38,325 nucleotides of DNA from an uncultured Clostridia bacterium. Lineage in GTDB: Bacteria > Bacillota > Clostridia > TANB77 > CAG-508. The notes beneath the pieces are model-generated. The model did not search any database and was not told where the DNA came from. It saw nothing but the letters and a program-made list of their open reading frames with translations. The stretch is taken from contig CALXME010000014.1 of assembly GCA_944389395.1 (NCBI GenBank), positions 1 through 38,325 of the forward strand, read 5' to 3'. This document shows, piece after piece, positions 18,167 through 26,022 of this stretch; positions within the stretch are counted from its first letter, which is position 1, and the number at the start of each line of letters is the position of its first letter. The position numbers and the translations under genes are program-made.

Positions 18167-18172
18167 TATAAT
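18167..18172 (+). promoter_or_regulatory. -10 box of the nrdD promoter, apparently activator dependent
   Basis: TATAAT is present but the -35 position has no recognisable hexamer (ACAGAA at 17-base spacing). Operator 2 covers the area just upstream, as expected for a promoter that needs the Crp/Fnr-like protein. Confidence 0.6.
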
Positions 18173-18203
18173 AACTAAAGCAAAATAAAGGAGGAAAAAT
18201 AAA

Positions 18204-20330
18204 ATGAAAGTTATTAAAAGGGATGGTAGAGCAGTAGATTATGATAGAGAGAAAATAGCAGTAGCAATTGAAAAAGCAAATCAAGAAGTGAAATCTAAAG
18301 AAAGAGCAACTAAGCAAGAAATTAAAGATATTATTCAATATGTTGAAGATTTAGGTAAAAAAAGAATTTTAGTTGAAGATATTCAAGATATTATAGAAGA
18401 AAAATTAATGGAAATTCAAAAATATGAATTAGCTAAAAAATATATTGTATATAGATATACAAGAGCATTAGTTAGAAAACAGAATACAACAGATGAAACA
18501 ATTTTAGGTTTATTAAAAAATGAAAATAAAGAATTAGCAGAAGAAAATTCAAATAAAAACACTTTACTTGCTTCTACACAAAGAGATTATATAGCAGGAG
18601 AAGTATCAAGAGATTTAACAAAAAGATTATTACTTCCTGAAAAAATAGTGAAAGCTGATAATGAAGGTGTATTACATTTTCATGATGCAGATTATTTTAT
18701 ACAACCAATTTTTAATTGTTGTTTGATTAATATATCAGATATGTTAGATAATGGAACTGTTATGAATGGTAAAATGATAGAAAGTCCAAAGAGTTTCCAA
18801 GTTGCATGTACTGTTACAACACAAATTATTGCAGCAGTAGCAAGTAATCAATATGGTGGACAATCTGTAGATTTAAAACATTTGGGTAAATATTTAAGGA
18901 AAAGTTATAATAAATTCAAAGCAGAAATAGAGAAAAAATATAAAGGAAAATTGTCTGATGATATTATAGAAGATTTAGTACAAGATAGATTAAAAGCAGA
19001 ATTAAAAGCAGGAGTACAAACAATTCAATATCAAATCAATACACTAATGACAACAAATGGACAATCCCCATTTGTAACATTATTCTTACATTTAGAAGAA
19101 GATGATCCATACATTAAAGAAAATGCAATGATAATCGAAGAAGTATTAAGACAAAGATATGAAGGAATCAAAAATGAAGCAGGAGTATATGTAACACCAG
19201 CATTTCCAAAATTAGTATATGTATTAGATGAATTTAATTGTTTAAAAGGTGGAAAATATGATTATTTAACTAAGCTAGCAGTTAAATGTTCAGCAAAGAG
19301 AATGTATCCAGATTATATCTCTGCTAAAAAAATGAGAGAAAATTATGAAGGAAATGTATTTAGCCCAATGGGATGTAGAAGTTTCTTATCACCTTGGAAA
19401 GACGAAAATGGTAATTATAAATTCGAAGGAAGATTTAATCAAGGAGTAGTTAGTATTAATTTGCCACAAGTAGCAATTGTAGCTGATGGAGATGAGGACA
19501 AATTCTGGAAATTATTAGATGAAAGATTGGAATTATGTAAGGAAGCTTTAATGTGTAGACATTATGCGTTACTAGGAACACATTCTGATATCAGTCCAAT
19601 CCACTGGCAATATGGTGCTGTTGCAAGACTAGCTAAAGGAGAAAAAATAGACAAATTATTATATGGAGGATATTCTACTATTTCTCTTGGATATATAGGT
19701 ATTTATGAGATGACAAAAGTAATGAAAGGAGTATCACATACAACTCCAGAAGGACATGATTTTGCAATCAGAGTGATGAAACATTTAAGAGAAACTGTAA
19801 ATAGATGGAAAGAAGAAACAAATATCGGTTTTGCATTATATGGTACACCAGCAGAAAGTTTATGTTATAAATTTGCTAGAATTGATAAAGAAAGATTTGG
19901 TACGATTAAAGATGTAACAGATAAAGGATATTATACAAATTCATATCATGTAGATGTAAGAGAAAAAATTGATGCATTTGAAAAATTAGGATTTGAAAGT
20001 GAATTCCAAAAAATATCTTCAGGAGGGGCAATATCTTATATCGAAATACCAAATATGCAGAAAAATATTGATGCATTAGAAACAGCTGTTAAATTTATTT
20101 ATGATAATATTCAATATGCTGAATTTAACACAAAATCTGATTATTGTCATGCTTGTGGCTTTGATGGAGAAATTATATTAAATAAAGATAATGAATGGGA
20201 ATGCCCAAATTGTGGTAATAAAGACCACTTAAAAATGACAGTAGTAAGAAGAACATGTGGATATTTAGGAGAAAACTTCTGGAATGCAGGAAAAACAAAA
20301 GAAATAAAACAAAGAGTAATGCATTTATAA
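18204..20330 (+). CDS. nrdD: Anaerobic (class III) ribonucleoside-triphosphate reductase
   Basis: NrdD makes deoxynucleotides from NTPs by glycyl-radical chemistry under anoxia. The 708-residue protein starts with an ATP-cone (KVIKRDGRAVDYDREKIAVAIEKAN) for allosteric control. It then has the glycyl-radical core (GVLHFHDADYF, MGCRSFLSPW). Four zinc-ligand cysteines follow near the C-terminus (CHACG and CPNCG), then the RRTCGYLGENFWNAGKTKEI segment holding the radical glycine. ATG follows AAAGGAGG. It is divergent from the Crp/Fnr-like gene and followed by its activase nrdG. Confidence 0.96.
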   Translation: MKVIKRDGRAVDYDREKIAVAIEKANQEVKSKERATKQEIKDIIQYVEDLGKKRILVEDIQDIIEEKLMEIQKYELAKKYIVYRYTRALVRKQNTTDETILGLLKNENKELAEENSNKNTLLASTQRDYIAGEVSRDLTKRLLLPEKIVKADNEGVLHFHDADYFIQPIFNCCLINISDMLDNGTVMNGKMIESPKSFQVACTVTTQIIAAVASNQYGGQSVDLKHLGKYLRKSYNKFKAEIEKKYKGKLSDDIIEDLVQDRLKAELKAGVQTIQYQINTLMTTNGQSPFVTLFLHLEEDDPYIKENAMIIEEVLRQRYEGIKNEAGVYVTPAFPKLVYVLDEFNCLKGGKYDYLTKLAVKCSAKRMYPDYISAKKMRENYEGNVFSPMGCRSFLSPWKDENGNYKFEGRFNQGVVSINLPQVAIVADGDEDKFWKLLDERLELCKEALMCRHYALLGTHSDISPIHWQYGAVARLAKGEKIDKLLYGGYSTISLGYIGIYEMTKVMKGVSHTTPEGHDFAIRVMKHLRETVNRWKEETNIGFALYGTPAESLCYKFARIDKERFGTIKDVTDKGYYTNSYHVDVREKIDAFEKLGFESEFQKISSGGAISYIEIPNMQKNIDALETAVKFIYDNIQYAEFNTKSDYCHACGFDGEIILNKDNEWECPNCGNKDHLKMTVVRRTCGYLGENFWNAGKTKEIKQRVMHL

Positions 20331-20342
20331 TAAAATGTTAAA

Positions 20343-20380
20343 AAAGTGAACTGCTCGAAATAAGAAAAACAGTTCACTTT
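20343..20380 (+). terminator. Intercistronic hairpin between nrdD and nrdG
   Basis: AAAGTGAACTG (20343-20353) pairs perfectly with CAGTTCACTTT (20370-20380). The T run is only three bases, so it may terminate partially or protect the nrdD mRNA end, lowering nrdG relative to nrdD. Confidence 0.7.
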
Positions 20381-20429
20381 GAGATATCATTAATAATACT
20401 TTAAAATATTTCAAAAGGGGAGCAGAGAA

Positions 20430-20951
20430 ATGAATTATGCAGATATAAAAAAAGTAGATGTAGCAAATGGAGAAGGTGTAAGAGTATCTGTATTTGTTAG
20501 TGGATGTAATCACCATTGTAAAGGTTGTTTTAATAGATGTGCATGGGATTTTGAATATGGTAATAAATTTACGGAAAAGCAAATAGATCAAGTTATTAAT
20601 TATTTAGACCATGACTATATTTCTGGTTTATCTCTCTTAGGAGGAGAACCACTAGAAAAACAAAATCAAGAAGGGTTATTGCCATTAGTAAAAAAAGTAA
20701 AAGAAAAATTTCCAGATAAAAATATATGGTGCTATACAGGTTTTGATTTTGAAAAAGAAGTAGTAGGAAAGATGGCAAAAGAAAATGAAACAACAAAAGA
20801 GTTATTGAAATATATAGATGTTATGGTTGATGGTAAATTTGAAGAAGATAAAAAAGATTTGAGCCTTAGGTTTAGAGGTTCTTCTAATCAAAGGATTATC
20901 GATGTTCCAGAAAGTTTAAAAGAACATAAAACAGTAGATTTTAATTTATAA
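20430..20951 (+). CDS. nrdG: Anaerobic ribonucleotide reductase-activating protein
   Basis: NrdG is the radical-SAM activase that generates the glycyl radical on NrdD. The 173-residue protein has the cluster motif CNHHCKGC (CxxxCxxC), preceded by GEGVRVSVFVSG, and the LLGGEPLEKQN segment binding S-adenosylmethionine. Length is normal. It lies 99 bases after nrdD with GGGGAG before its ATG and ends at a shared bidirectional terminator. Confidence 0.95.
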   Translation: MNYADIKKVDVANGEGVRVSVFVSGCNHHCKGCFNRCAWDFEYGNKFTEKQIDQVINYLDHDYISGLSLLGGEPLEKQNQEGLLPLVKKVKEKFPDKNIWCYTGFDFEKEVVGKMAKENETTKELLKYIDVMVDGKFEEDKKDLSLRFRGSSNQRIIDVPESLKEHKTVDFNL

Positions 20952-20965
20952 AGTGGAATAATATA

Positions 20966-21010
20966 AAAACCAGATTTTTTAGAGTTTTACTAATTAATCT
21001 GGTTTTATTT
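20966..21010. terminator. Bidirectional terminator between nrdG and gatD
   Basis: AAAACCAGATT (20966-20976) and AATCTGGTTTT (20996-21006) pair perfectly. T-rich DNA follows on the plus side and A-rich DNA precedes it, so it can serve both convergent genes. Confidence 0.8.
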
Positions 21011-21752
21011 TATTGTTTAAATCTTTCTAGTAATTGTTTTCTGCATAAATTTTCAAAAGAATCATCCAAAGGTTCTAATATAATTTCTTCTTGGTATTTT
21101 CTTTTCAAACAATAGTGGATAATATAATCACTAAGTTCAGGATTTTTAGAAAGTAAAGGACCATGTAGGTAGGTAGCAATAACATTAGGTAAGAAAAATC
21201 CTTCTTTGCTATCTCCAAATTTATTTCCATTTCCTAATAAGACATCACCAAAAGGAGTATTAATATTAAAGGTTTGTCCACCATGATTTTCAAATCCAAT
21301 AATTTTTGTTTTGATATCATCTAAAGAAACCTCAATAACAATATTACCAATACATCTTTTTTTTCTATCTAGAATAGCTTCTGTATAGTAGTCAAATATT
21401 TCTAATCCAGGGATTATATTTCCTTCTACATCTTTATAATATTTTCCAAATAGTTGATAAGCTCCACAGATTAAAAGGAAAAATACACCTTCTTTTACAG
21501 CTTCTTTAATATTGTCTTTATATTGAATTAAGTCTTTGGCTAAAATACTTTGCTCTTGGTCTGCTCCGCCCGACCTGCAAAAACTAGGTCATAATCTTTG
21601 AAATTGGGTGGGGGAGTTCCAATGGAATAAGGTACTATTGTAACTTTAAATCCACGTTTTTCTAATCGATATTGTAGAACTTGGATGTTTCCAAAATCTC
21701 CATAAAGTTCTAAAATGTCAGGGTATAAATATAATATTTTTAGTTCTTTCAT
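21010..21752 (-). CDS. gatD: Lipid II isoglutaminyl synthase glutaminase subunit GatD, read through two consecutive +1 frameshifts
   Basis: GatD supplies ammonia from glutamine so that MurT can amidate the second-position D-glutamate of lipid II. The N-terminus (KELKILYLYPDILELYGDFGNIQVL...DYDLVFAG) is in one frame. The remainder, ADQEQSILAKDLIQ, the catalytic LLICGAYQLFG, GFENHGGQT and the ATYLHGPLL histidine region, lies two bases out of phase. The joint reads GCA GGT CGG GCG GAG. Skipping C gives GGG, then the next codon is again CGG, and skipping its C gives GGA GCA GAC. The product is FAGGGADQEQ, the family's GGG motif, and 246 residues long, normal for GatD. Without shifts it ends at residue 70. 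It lies 12 bases after murT in the same operon. Confidence 0.88.
21565..21572 (-). other. Tandem putative +1 frameshift codons CGGG and CGGA in gatD
   Basis: On the minus strand two CGGN units adjoin (21572-21569 and 21568-21565). The first CGG is in the start frame; after a +1 shift the second CGG becomes in frame; a second +1 shift restores the conserved GatD frame. Both are decoded as glycine if C is skipped. Confidence 0.65.
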
Positions 21753-21764
21753 ATTTTTGACTCC

Positions 21765-23081
21765 TTATGATAATTTTAAAATTTCGTTTCTAGTAGGTTG
21801 TAAAGAGGTGTAATTTGCAATAACATATTTTTTTATATTGGTTTTATATAATGCCTTTACAGCTTCATGTAAGTCTAAATAGGGTTCTATTTTATGACTA
21901 TCAAATCCAGCAGTTTTGATTCGAATGGCAATATCATATGCTCTTGTACCAGATGTGATGATACGAGAAACATGATTTAAAATGTCAAAATTAATATCCC
22001 ATATCCAAGAAACATCAAATCCGTCTGCCATATTATCATTTAATACAAATAATAATTCTTTTTCAGTGTCATCTTCATTTAAAATTCTTAGACTAACATT
22101 AGCACCTGTTGGGTTTTTAGCTAAATTTATGATAGTAGGTATATTTTGAATAGAAAGTTCTTCTAATCTCCCATTATTTAAAACAAAATTTGCAATAGCT
22201 TTTTGAAGAATTTTGGTATCTATTTGATATAAGCTAGCACAAGTAATAACTGCAACAAAATTGTATATATTATAAATACTATTAAATTTAGTTTGATAGG
22301 TGACGCCGTTTACTTGGAAAGTACAATTTTTCAAATCTATATTAGTGGCTATTTTATAAATATCATTATTTCCAAAGTTACAGTTAGGACAATGAAATTT
22401 TCCAATATGAGAGTATTGATAATATTCATATTCAAGACGAGTATTACAAAATGGGCAGAATTTTCCTTCTCCAGCTTCTTTCATTACCTCTGTTGCATTT
22501 TCGTACTTTTCTACACTAAAATAGTAAACATTTGAATTATCAGGATTAGCATGTCCTAATCGTGCAACATTTGGGTCATCATTATTTAAAATCAGATTTC
22601 CAGAATAAGTTTTTAAAAAATCATTAATTCTTAAAATTAAAGATTCCACTTCGCCATTTCTATCTAATTGGTCCCTAAAGAAATCTAATATAACTAAAGT
22701 ATCTAATTTTAGAACTTTAAAAACCACAGGAACATAACCTTCATCTACTTCAAATACCAGATAATCAGCTTTTATTTTACCAGTTAAAGAACAATGTTTT
22801 AGTAAAGTAGATAAAATACCAGTTTCCATATTATTACCTTCTGTATTGCTAATTACTTTTTTTCCTGCTTCTTGGAATACATATCCAATAGCATTATTTG
22901 TCATTGTTTTTCCATTTGTTGCGGTGACAGCAATAATAGGGCAATTTATTTTAAAGTAACGAAAAATGTTGGGTTCCCAATCAAATGCAATTTTCCCAAG
23001 CAAATTTCCACCATTTTTTCCTAAGATTTTTAATCCTAAATATAGTATTTTCATGGCTAATATGATAAAAAAGTCTTTCAT
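21765..23081 (-). CDS. murT: Lipid II isoglutaminyl synthase subunit MurT
   Basis: MurT is the Mur-ligase-like partner of GatD that activates the D-glutamate of lipid II for amidation, needed for cross-linking in many Gram-positives. The 438-residue protein has the ATP-binding loop (IAVTATNGKTMTNNAIGYV), the DFFRDQLDRNGEVE segment and a Cys4 zinc ribbon (CPFCNTRL and CPNCNFGN) typical of MurT. The C-terminal DUF1727-type domain (NPTGANVSLRIL...WDINFD) follows. Length equals known MurT proteins. ATG follows a GGGAGG ribosome binding site. It is divergent from glgP and heads the murT-gatD operon. Confidence 0.95.
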   Translation of the reverse strand: MKDFFIILAMKILYLGLKILGKNGGNLLGKIAFDWEPNIFRYFKINCPIIAVTATNGKTMTNNAIGYVFQEAGKKVISNTEGNNMETGILSTLLKHCSLTGKIKADYLVFEVDEGYVPVVFKVLKLDTLVILDFFRDQLDRNGEVESLILRINDFLKTYSGNLILNNDDPNVARLGHANPDNSNVYYFSVEKYENATEVMKEAGEGKFCPFCNTRLEYEYYQYSHIGKFHCPNCNFGNNDIYKIATNIDLKNCTFQVNGVTYQTKFNSIYNIYNFVAVITCASLYQIDTKILQKAIANFVLNNGRLEELSIQNIPTIINLAKNPTGANVSLRILNEDDTEKELLFVLNDNMADGFDVSWIWDINFDILNHVSRIITSGTRAYDIAIRIKTAGFDSHKIEPYLDLHEAVKALYKTNIKKYVIANYTSLQPTRNEILKLS

Positions 23082-23169
23082 TTTTTCCTCCCAAATGTTA
23101 TTTAATAATTATGGATATTATATCATTATAAAAAAAAAGTAGCAAGCCAGAAAAAATTCACAAAAACAT

Positions 23170-23198
23170 TTGACAAATAATTGTATTTAATAGATAAT
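23170..23198 (+). promoter_or_regulatory. Sigma-A-type promoter of the glucan phosphorylase gene
   Basis: A perfect TTGACA (23170-23175) and GATAAT (23193-23198) are separated by 17 bases, with the start expected about 50 bases before the gene. Confidence 0.8.
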
Positions 23199-23256
23199 AT
23201 AGATATCATTTACAATCGAAAAAAGAACAAGAAAAATACGAAGGAGGAAATAAAAA

Positions 23257-25824
23257 ATGTACGTATTTAATAGAATTACAGTAAATCCACAGTTGCCAAA
23301 AAGAATTGGAAAATTATCTGAAATTGCAAATAATCTATGGTGGTCTTGGAATACAGAGTTTTTAAGATTATTTCAAAGAATAGATGCAGATTTGTGGGAA
23401 CAATGTAATAAAAATCCTGTTAAATTTTTAAAACAAGTTTCACAAGAAAGATTAGAAAAAGTAATAAAAGACATATCTTTCTTAAAAGAGTATGATAAAA
23501 TAGCAGAAAATTTTGACAATTATATGAACAGTAAAAATACATGGTTTACGAATAAATATCCAGAAAACAAAAATGATTTAATTGCTTATTTTTCAGCAGA
23601 ATATGGATTAGACGAAACCATTCCTATTTATTCAGGCGGACTAGGAATATTATCAGGAGATCATTTAAAATCAGCAAGCGATTTAGGAATTCCATTAGTG
23701 GCAGTAGGATTATTATATAAAAACGGATATTTTCAACAAAAAATAAATGGATATGGACAGCAAGAAACAGAATATCGCAATATAGATTTATATGACTTAC
23801 CAATACATCCTGTAAAAGATGAAAAAGGTGATGATTTAACTATTTATGTTAAATTCCCAAAAAGGAGATTATATTTAAAAGTATGGCAAATAAATGTTGG
23901 TAGAGTTACATTATATTTATTAGACTCTGATATAGATAAAAATAATGAAGAAGATAGAGATGTTACTTTAAGGTTATATGGTGGAGATCAAGAAATGAGG
24001 ATTAGACAAGAAGTTGTTCTTGGTATGGCAGGAGTAAATTTATTAACAAAAACATTAGGTCTAAATCCAACAGTTTATCACATGAATGAGGGACATTCTG
24101 CATTTTTAACTTTAGAATTAATAAAAAATGTTATTAAAGAAAAACAAGTGTCATTTGAAGTGGCAAGAGATATAGTTACTTCTAAAACAGTATTTACAAC
24201 TCATACACCAGTACCTGCTGGAAATGATATTTTCCCAGTAGCATTAGTGGAAAAATACTTTAAAGAATTTTGGCCAAGACTAGGATTAAATAGGGAAGAG
24301 TTTTTAAAATTAGGTATGAAACCAACTACAGATTTAGAACCTGGATTTAATATGGGGATTTTAGCATTAAAAATCGCAGGAAAGAAAAATGGAGTAAGTA
24401 AACTTCATGGAGCAGTTTCTAGAGAATTATTTGGGGAAATATGGCCAGAAATAGCAGCTAATGAAGCACCTATTACTTATGTTACAAATGGTATTCATAC
24501 TTGTTCATGGCTTTCTCCAAAAATGAAAGAATTATTTAATAAATATTTAATACCATATTGGCAAGACAATATCCACCAACAACATGTGTGGGAAAAAATA
24601 AACAACATTCCAGATGACAAACTTTGGAAAGTACATAATGAAAGAAAAGAAAAATTATTAAAATTAGTAAAAACATCAACAACAGAAAGATTAAGACGTT
24701 CTGGATATCATTATGATGAAATTAATGATATTGTTTCTAAATTGAATCCAGATGCTTTAACAATAGGATTTGCTAGAAGATTTGCAACTTATAAACGTGC
24801 TACTTTAATTTTCAAAGATTTAGAAAGAATAACACAAATATTAAATCATGCAGATAAACCAGTACAAATAATTTTTGCAGGAAAAGCACATCCTGCAGAT
24901 AAAGAAGGACAAGATTTAATAAAATATATTCATGAAATATCTATGATGCCACAATTTAAAGGAAAAATATTCTTATTAGAAAACTATAATATTGCAATGT
25001 CACGTTATTTAATTAGTGGAGTTGATGTTTGGCTTAACAATCCAAGAAGACCAATGGAAGCTTCAGGAACAAGTGGACAAAAAGCATCTGTAAATGGAGT
25101 TATTAATTTTAGTGTATTAGATGGATGGTGGGCTGAAGGATATACCCAAAATAATGGTTGGACAATAGGAACAAATGCAGAATATGATTCTTATGAGGCA
25201 CAAGATATTGCAGATAGTCAAAGCATTTACAAGACATTAGAAGATAAAATAATTCCAACATATTATGAAAAAGATAAAAATGGAATTTCTAAAAAATGGA
25301 TGGAAATGATGAAAAATTCTATTATTACAACAGGTGGAAAATATAGTACATCTAGAATGTTGGTAGATTACACGAGTCAGTTGTATATTCCATTATGTAA
25401 TTTAACAAAAAAATATTATAGTGATGTAGATAATGTCGCAGCATATAATTCTTGGAAAAAGGATTTATATGTTAACTGGAAAGATGTAAAAATTACACAA
25501 GTTAATAATTTAGATAATATTGTAATTGATGCAGGAAATAATATTGAAGTTGCTTGTGAAGTCGAACTTCCTAATATTAGTCCAGAAAATGTACAAGTAG
25601 AGGTATATTATGGAAAAATATTGGAAAACGGAGTAGTAGAAAATGTAAGTATTATTCCAATGAGGTTAACAGAGCAAGATGAGGATGCTAAAAAATATTA
25701 TTATACATCTAAAATAGAATTAACAACTGGTGGAAATTATGGCTATACATTTAGAGTTATGCCAAAACATGAAATGATTTTAGAACCAGCTAATTTAAAT
25801 TTAGTAAAATGGATTACAAAATAA
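23257..25824 (+). CDS. glgP: Alpha-glucan (glycogen/maltodextrin) phosphorylase
   Basis: This GT35 enzyme releases glucose 1-phosphate from alpha-1,4-glucans. The 855-residue protein has the N-terminal DUF3417 region (LPKRIGKLSEIANNLWWSW) of the alternative bacterial/archaeal phosphorylase type. The catalytic core follows (AYFSAEYGLDETIPIYSGGLGILSGDHLKSASDLG; HMNEGHSAF; FARRFATYKRATLIF). The C-terminal EASGTSGQKASVNGVINFSVLDGWW segment holds the pyridoxal-phosphate lysine (GQKA). It has its own strong promoter and AAGGAGG, and no other glycogen gene is adjacent, so it is probably monocistronic. Confidence 0.93.
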   Translation: MYVFNRITVNPQLPKRIGKLSEIANNLWWSWNTEFLRLFQRIDADLWEQCNKNPVKFLKQVSQERLEKVIKDISFLKEYDKIAENFDNYMNSKNTWFTNKYPENKNDLIAYFSAEYGLDETIPIYSGGLGILSGDHLKSASDLGIPLVAVGLLYKNGYFQQKINGYGQQETEYRNIDLYDLPIHPVKDEKGDDLTIYVKFPKRRLYLKVWQINVGRVTLYLLDSDIDKNNEEDRDVTLRLYGGDQEMRIRQEVVLGMAGVNLLTKTLGLNPTVYHMNEGHSAFLTLELIKNVIKEKQVSFEVARDIVTSKTVFTTHTPVPAGNDIFPVALVEKYFKEFWPRLGLNREEFLKLGMKPTTDLEPGFNMGILALKIAGKKNGVSKLHGAVSRELFGEIWPEIAANEAPITYVTNGIHTCSWLSPKMKELFNKYLIPYWQDNIHQQHVWEKINNIPDDKLWKVHNERKEKLLKLVKTSTTERLRRSGYHYDEINDIVSKLNPDALTIGFARRFATYKRATLIFKDLERITQILNHADKPVQIIFAGKAHPADKEGQDLIKYIHEISMMPQFKGKIFLLENYNIAMSRYLISGVDVWLNNPRRPMEASGTSGQKASVNGVINFSVLDGWWAEGYTQNNGWTIGTNAEYDSYEAQDIADSQSIYKTLEDKIIPTYYEKDKNGISKKWMEMMKNSIITTGGKYSTSRMLVDYTSQLYIPLCNLTKKYYSDVDNVAAYNSWKKDLYVNWKDVKITQVNNLDNIVIDAGNNIEVACEVELPNISPENVQVEVYYGKILENGVVENVSIIPMRLTEQDEDAKKYYYTSKIELTTGGNYGYTFRVMPKHEMILEPANLNLVKWITK

Positions 25825-25829
25825 TTGTT

Positions 25830-26022
25830 AGCTGCCAAGAGGGATGTTCCTTTTTGGCAGATTTATAATTTTTAAATAAAAAGTTAATATATTAATATTT
25901 TTGACAAAAACATAGCTAGGGTGTAACAATCCGGGTCTTTGTCTGCAAATATTAATATATTAACTTTTTTAAATAAAGTATTCTACAATAGTTGCGAAAA
26001 AGGAACATTCCCCTTGGTAGCT
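25830..26022. repeat. Nested palindromic repeat element, family 2 copy 1
   Basis: This element lies between the convergent genes glgP and tmcAL. It has three nested inverted repeats: outer arms around 25832-25860 and 25991-26020 (GGATGTTCCTTTTT against AAAAAGGAACATTCC), middle arms AAAAAGTTAATATATTAAT at 25878-25896 and complement at 25951-25969, and a central GACAAA/TTTGTC hairpin (25903-25908, 25938-25943) enclosing AACAATCCGGGTC. The left outer arm also folds alone (CTGCCAA/TTGGCAG). A second copy is at 30964-31155. No open frame is inside. It resembles a MITE or a structured RNA; bidirectional termination is likely. Confidence 0.85.

Noticed and set aside
25903..25943. Riboswitch in the repeat element centre
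   Set aside because: The elements lie downstream of convergent genes, not in leaders, and the same sequence occurs at two unrelated loci, which fits a repeat better.
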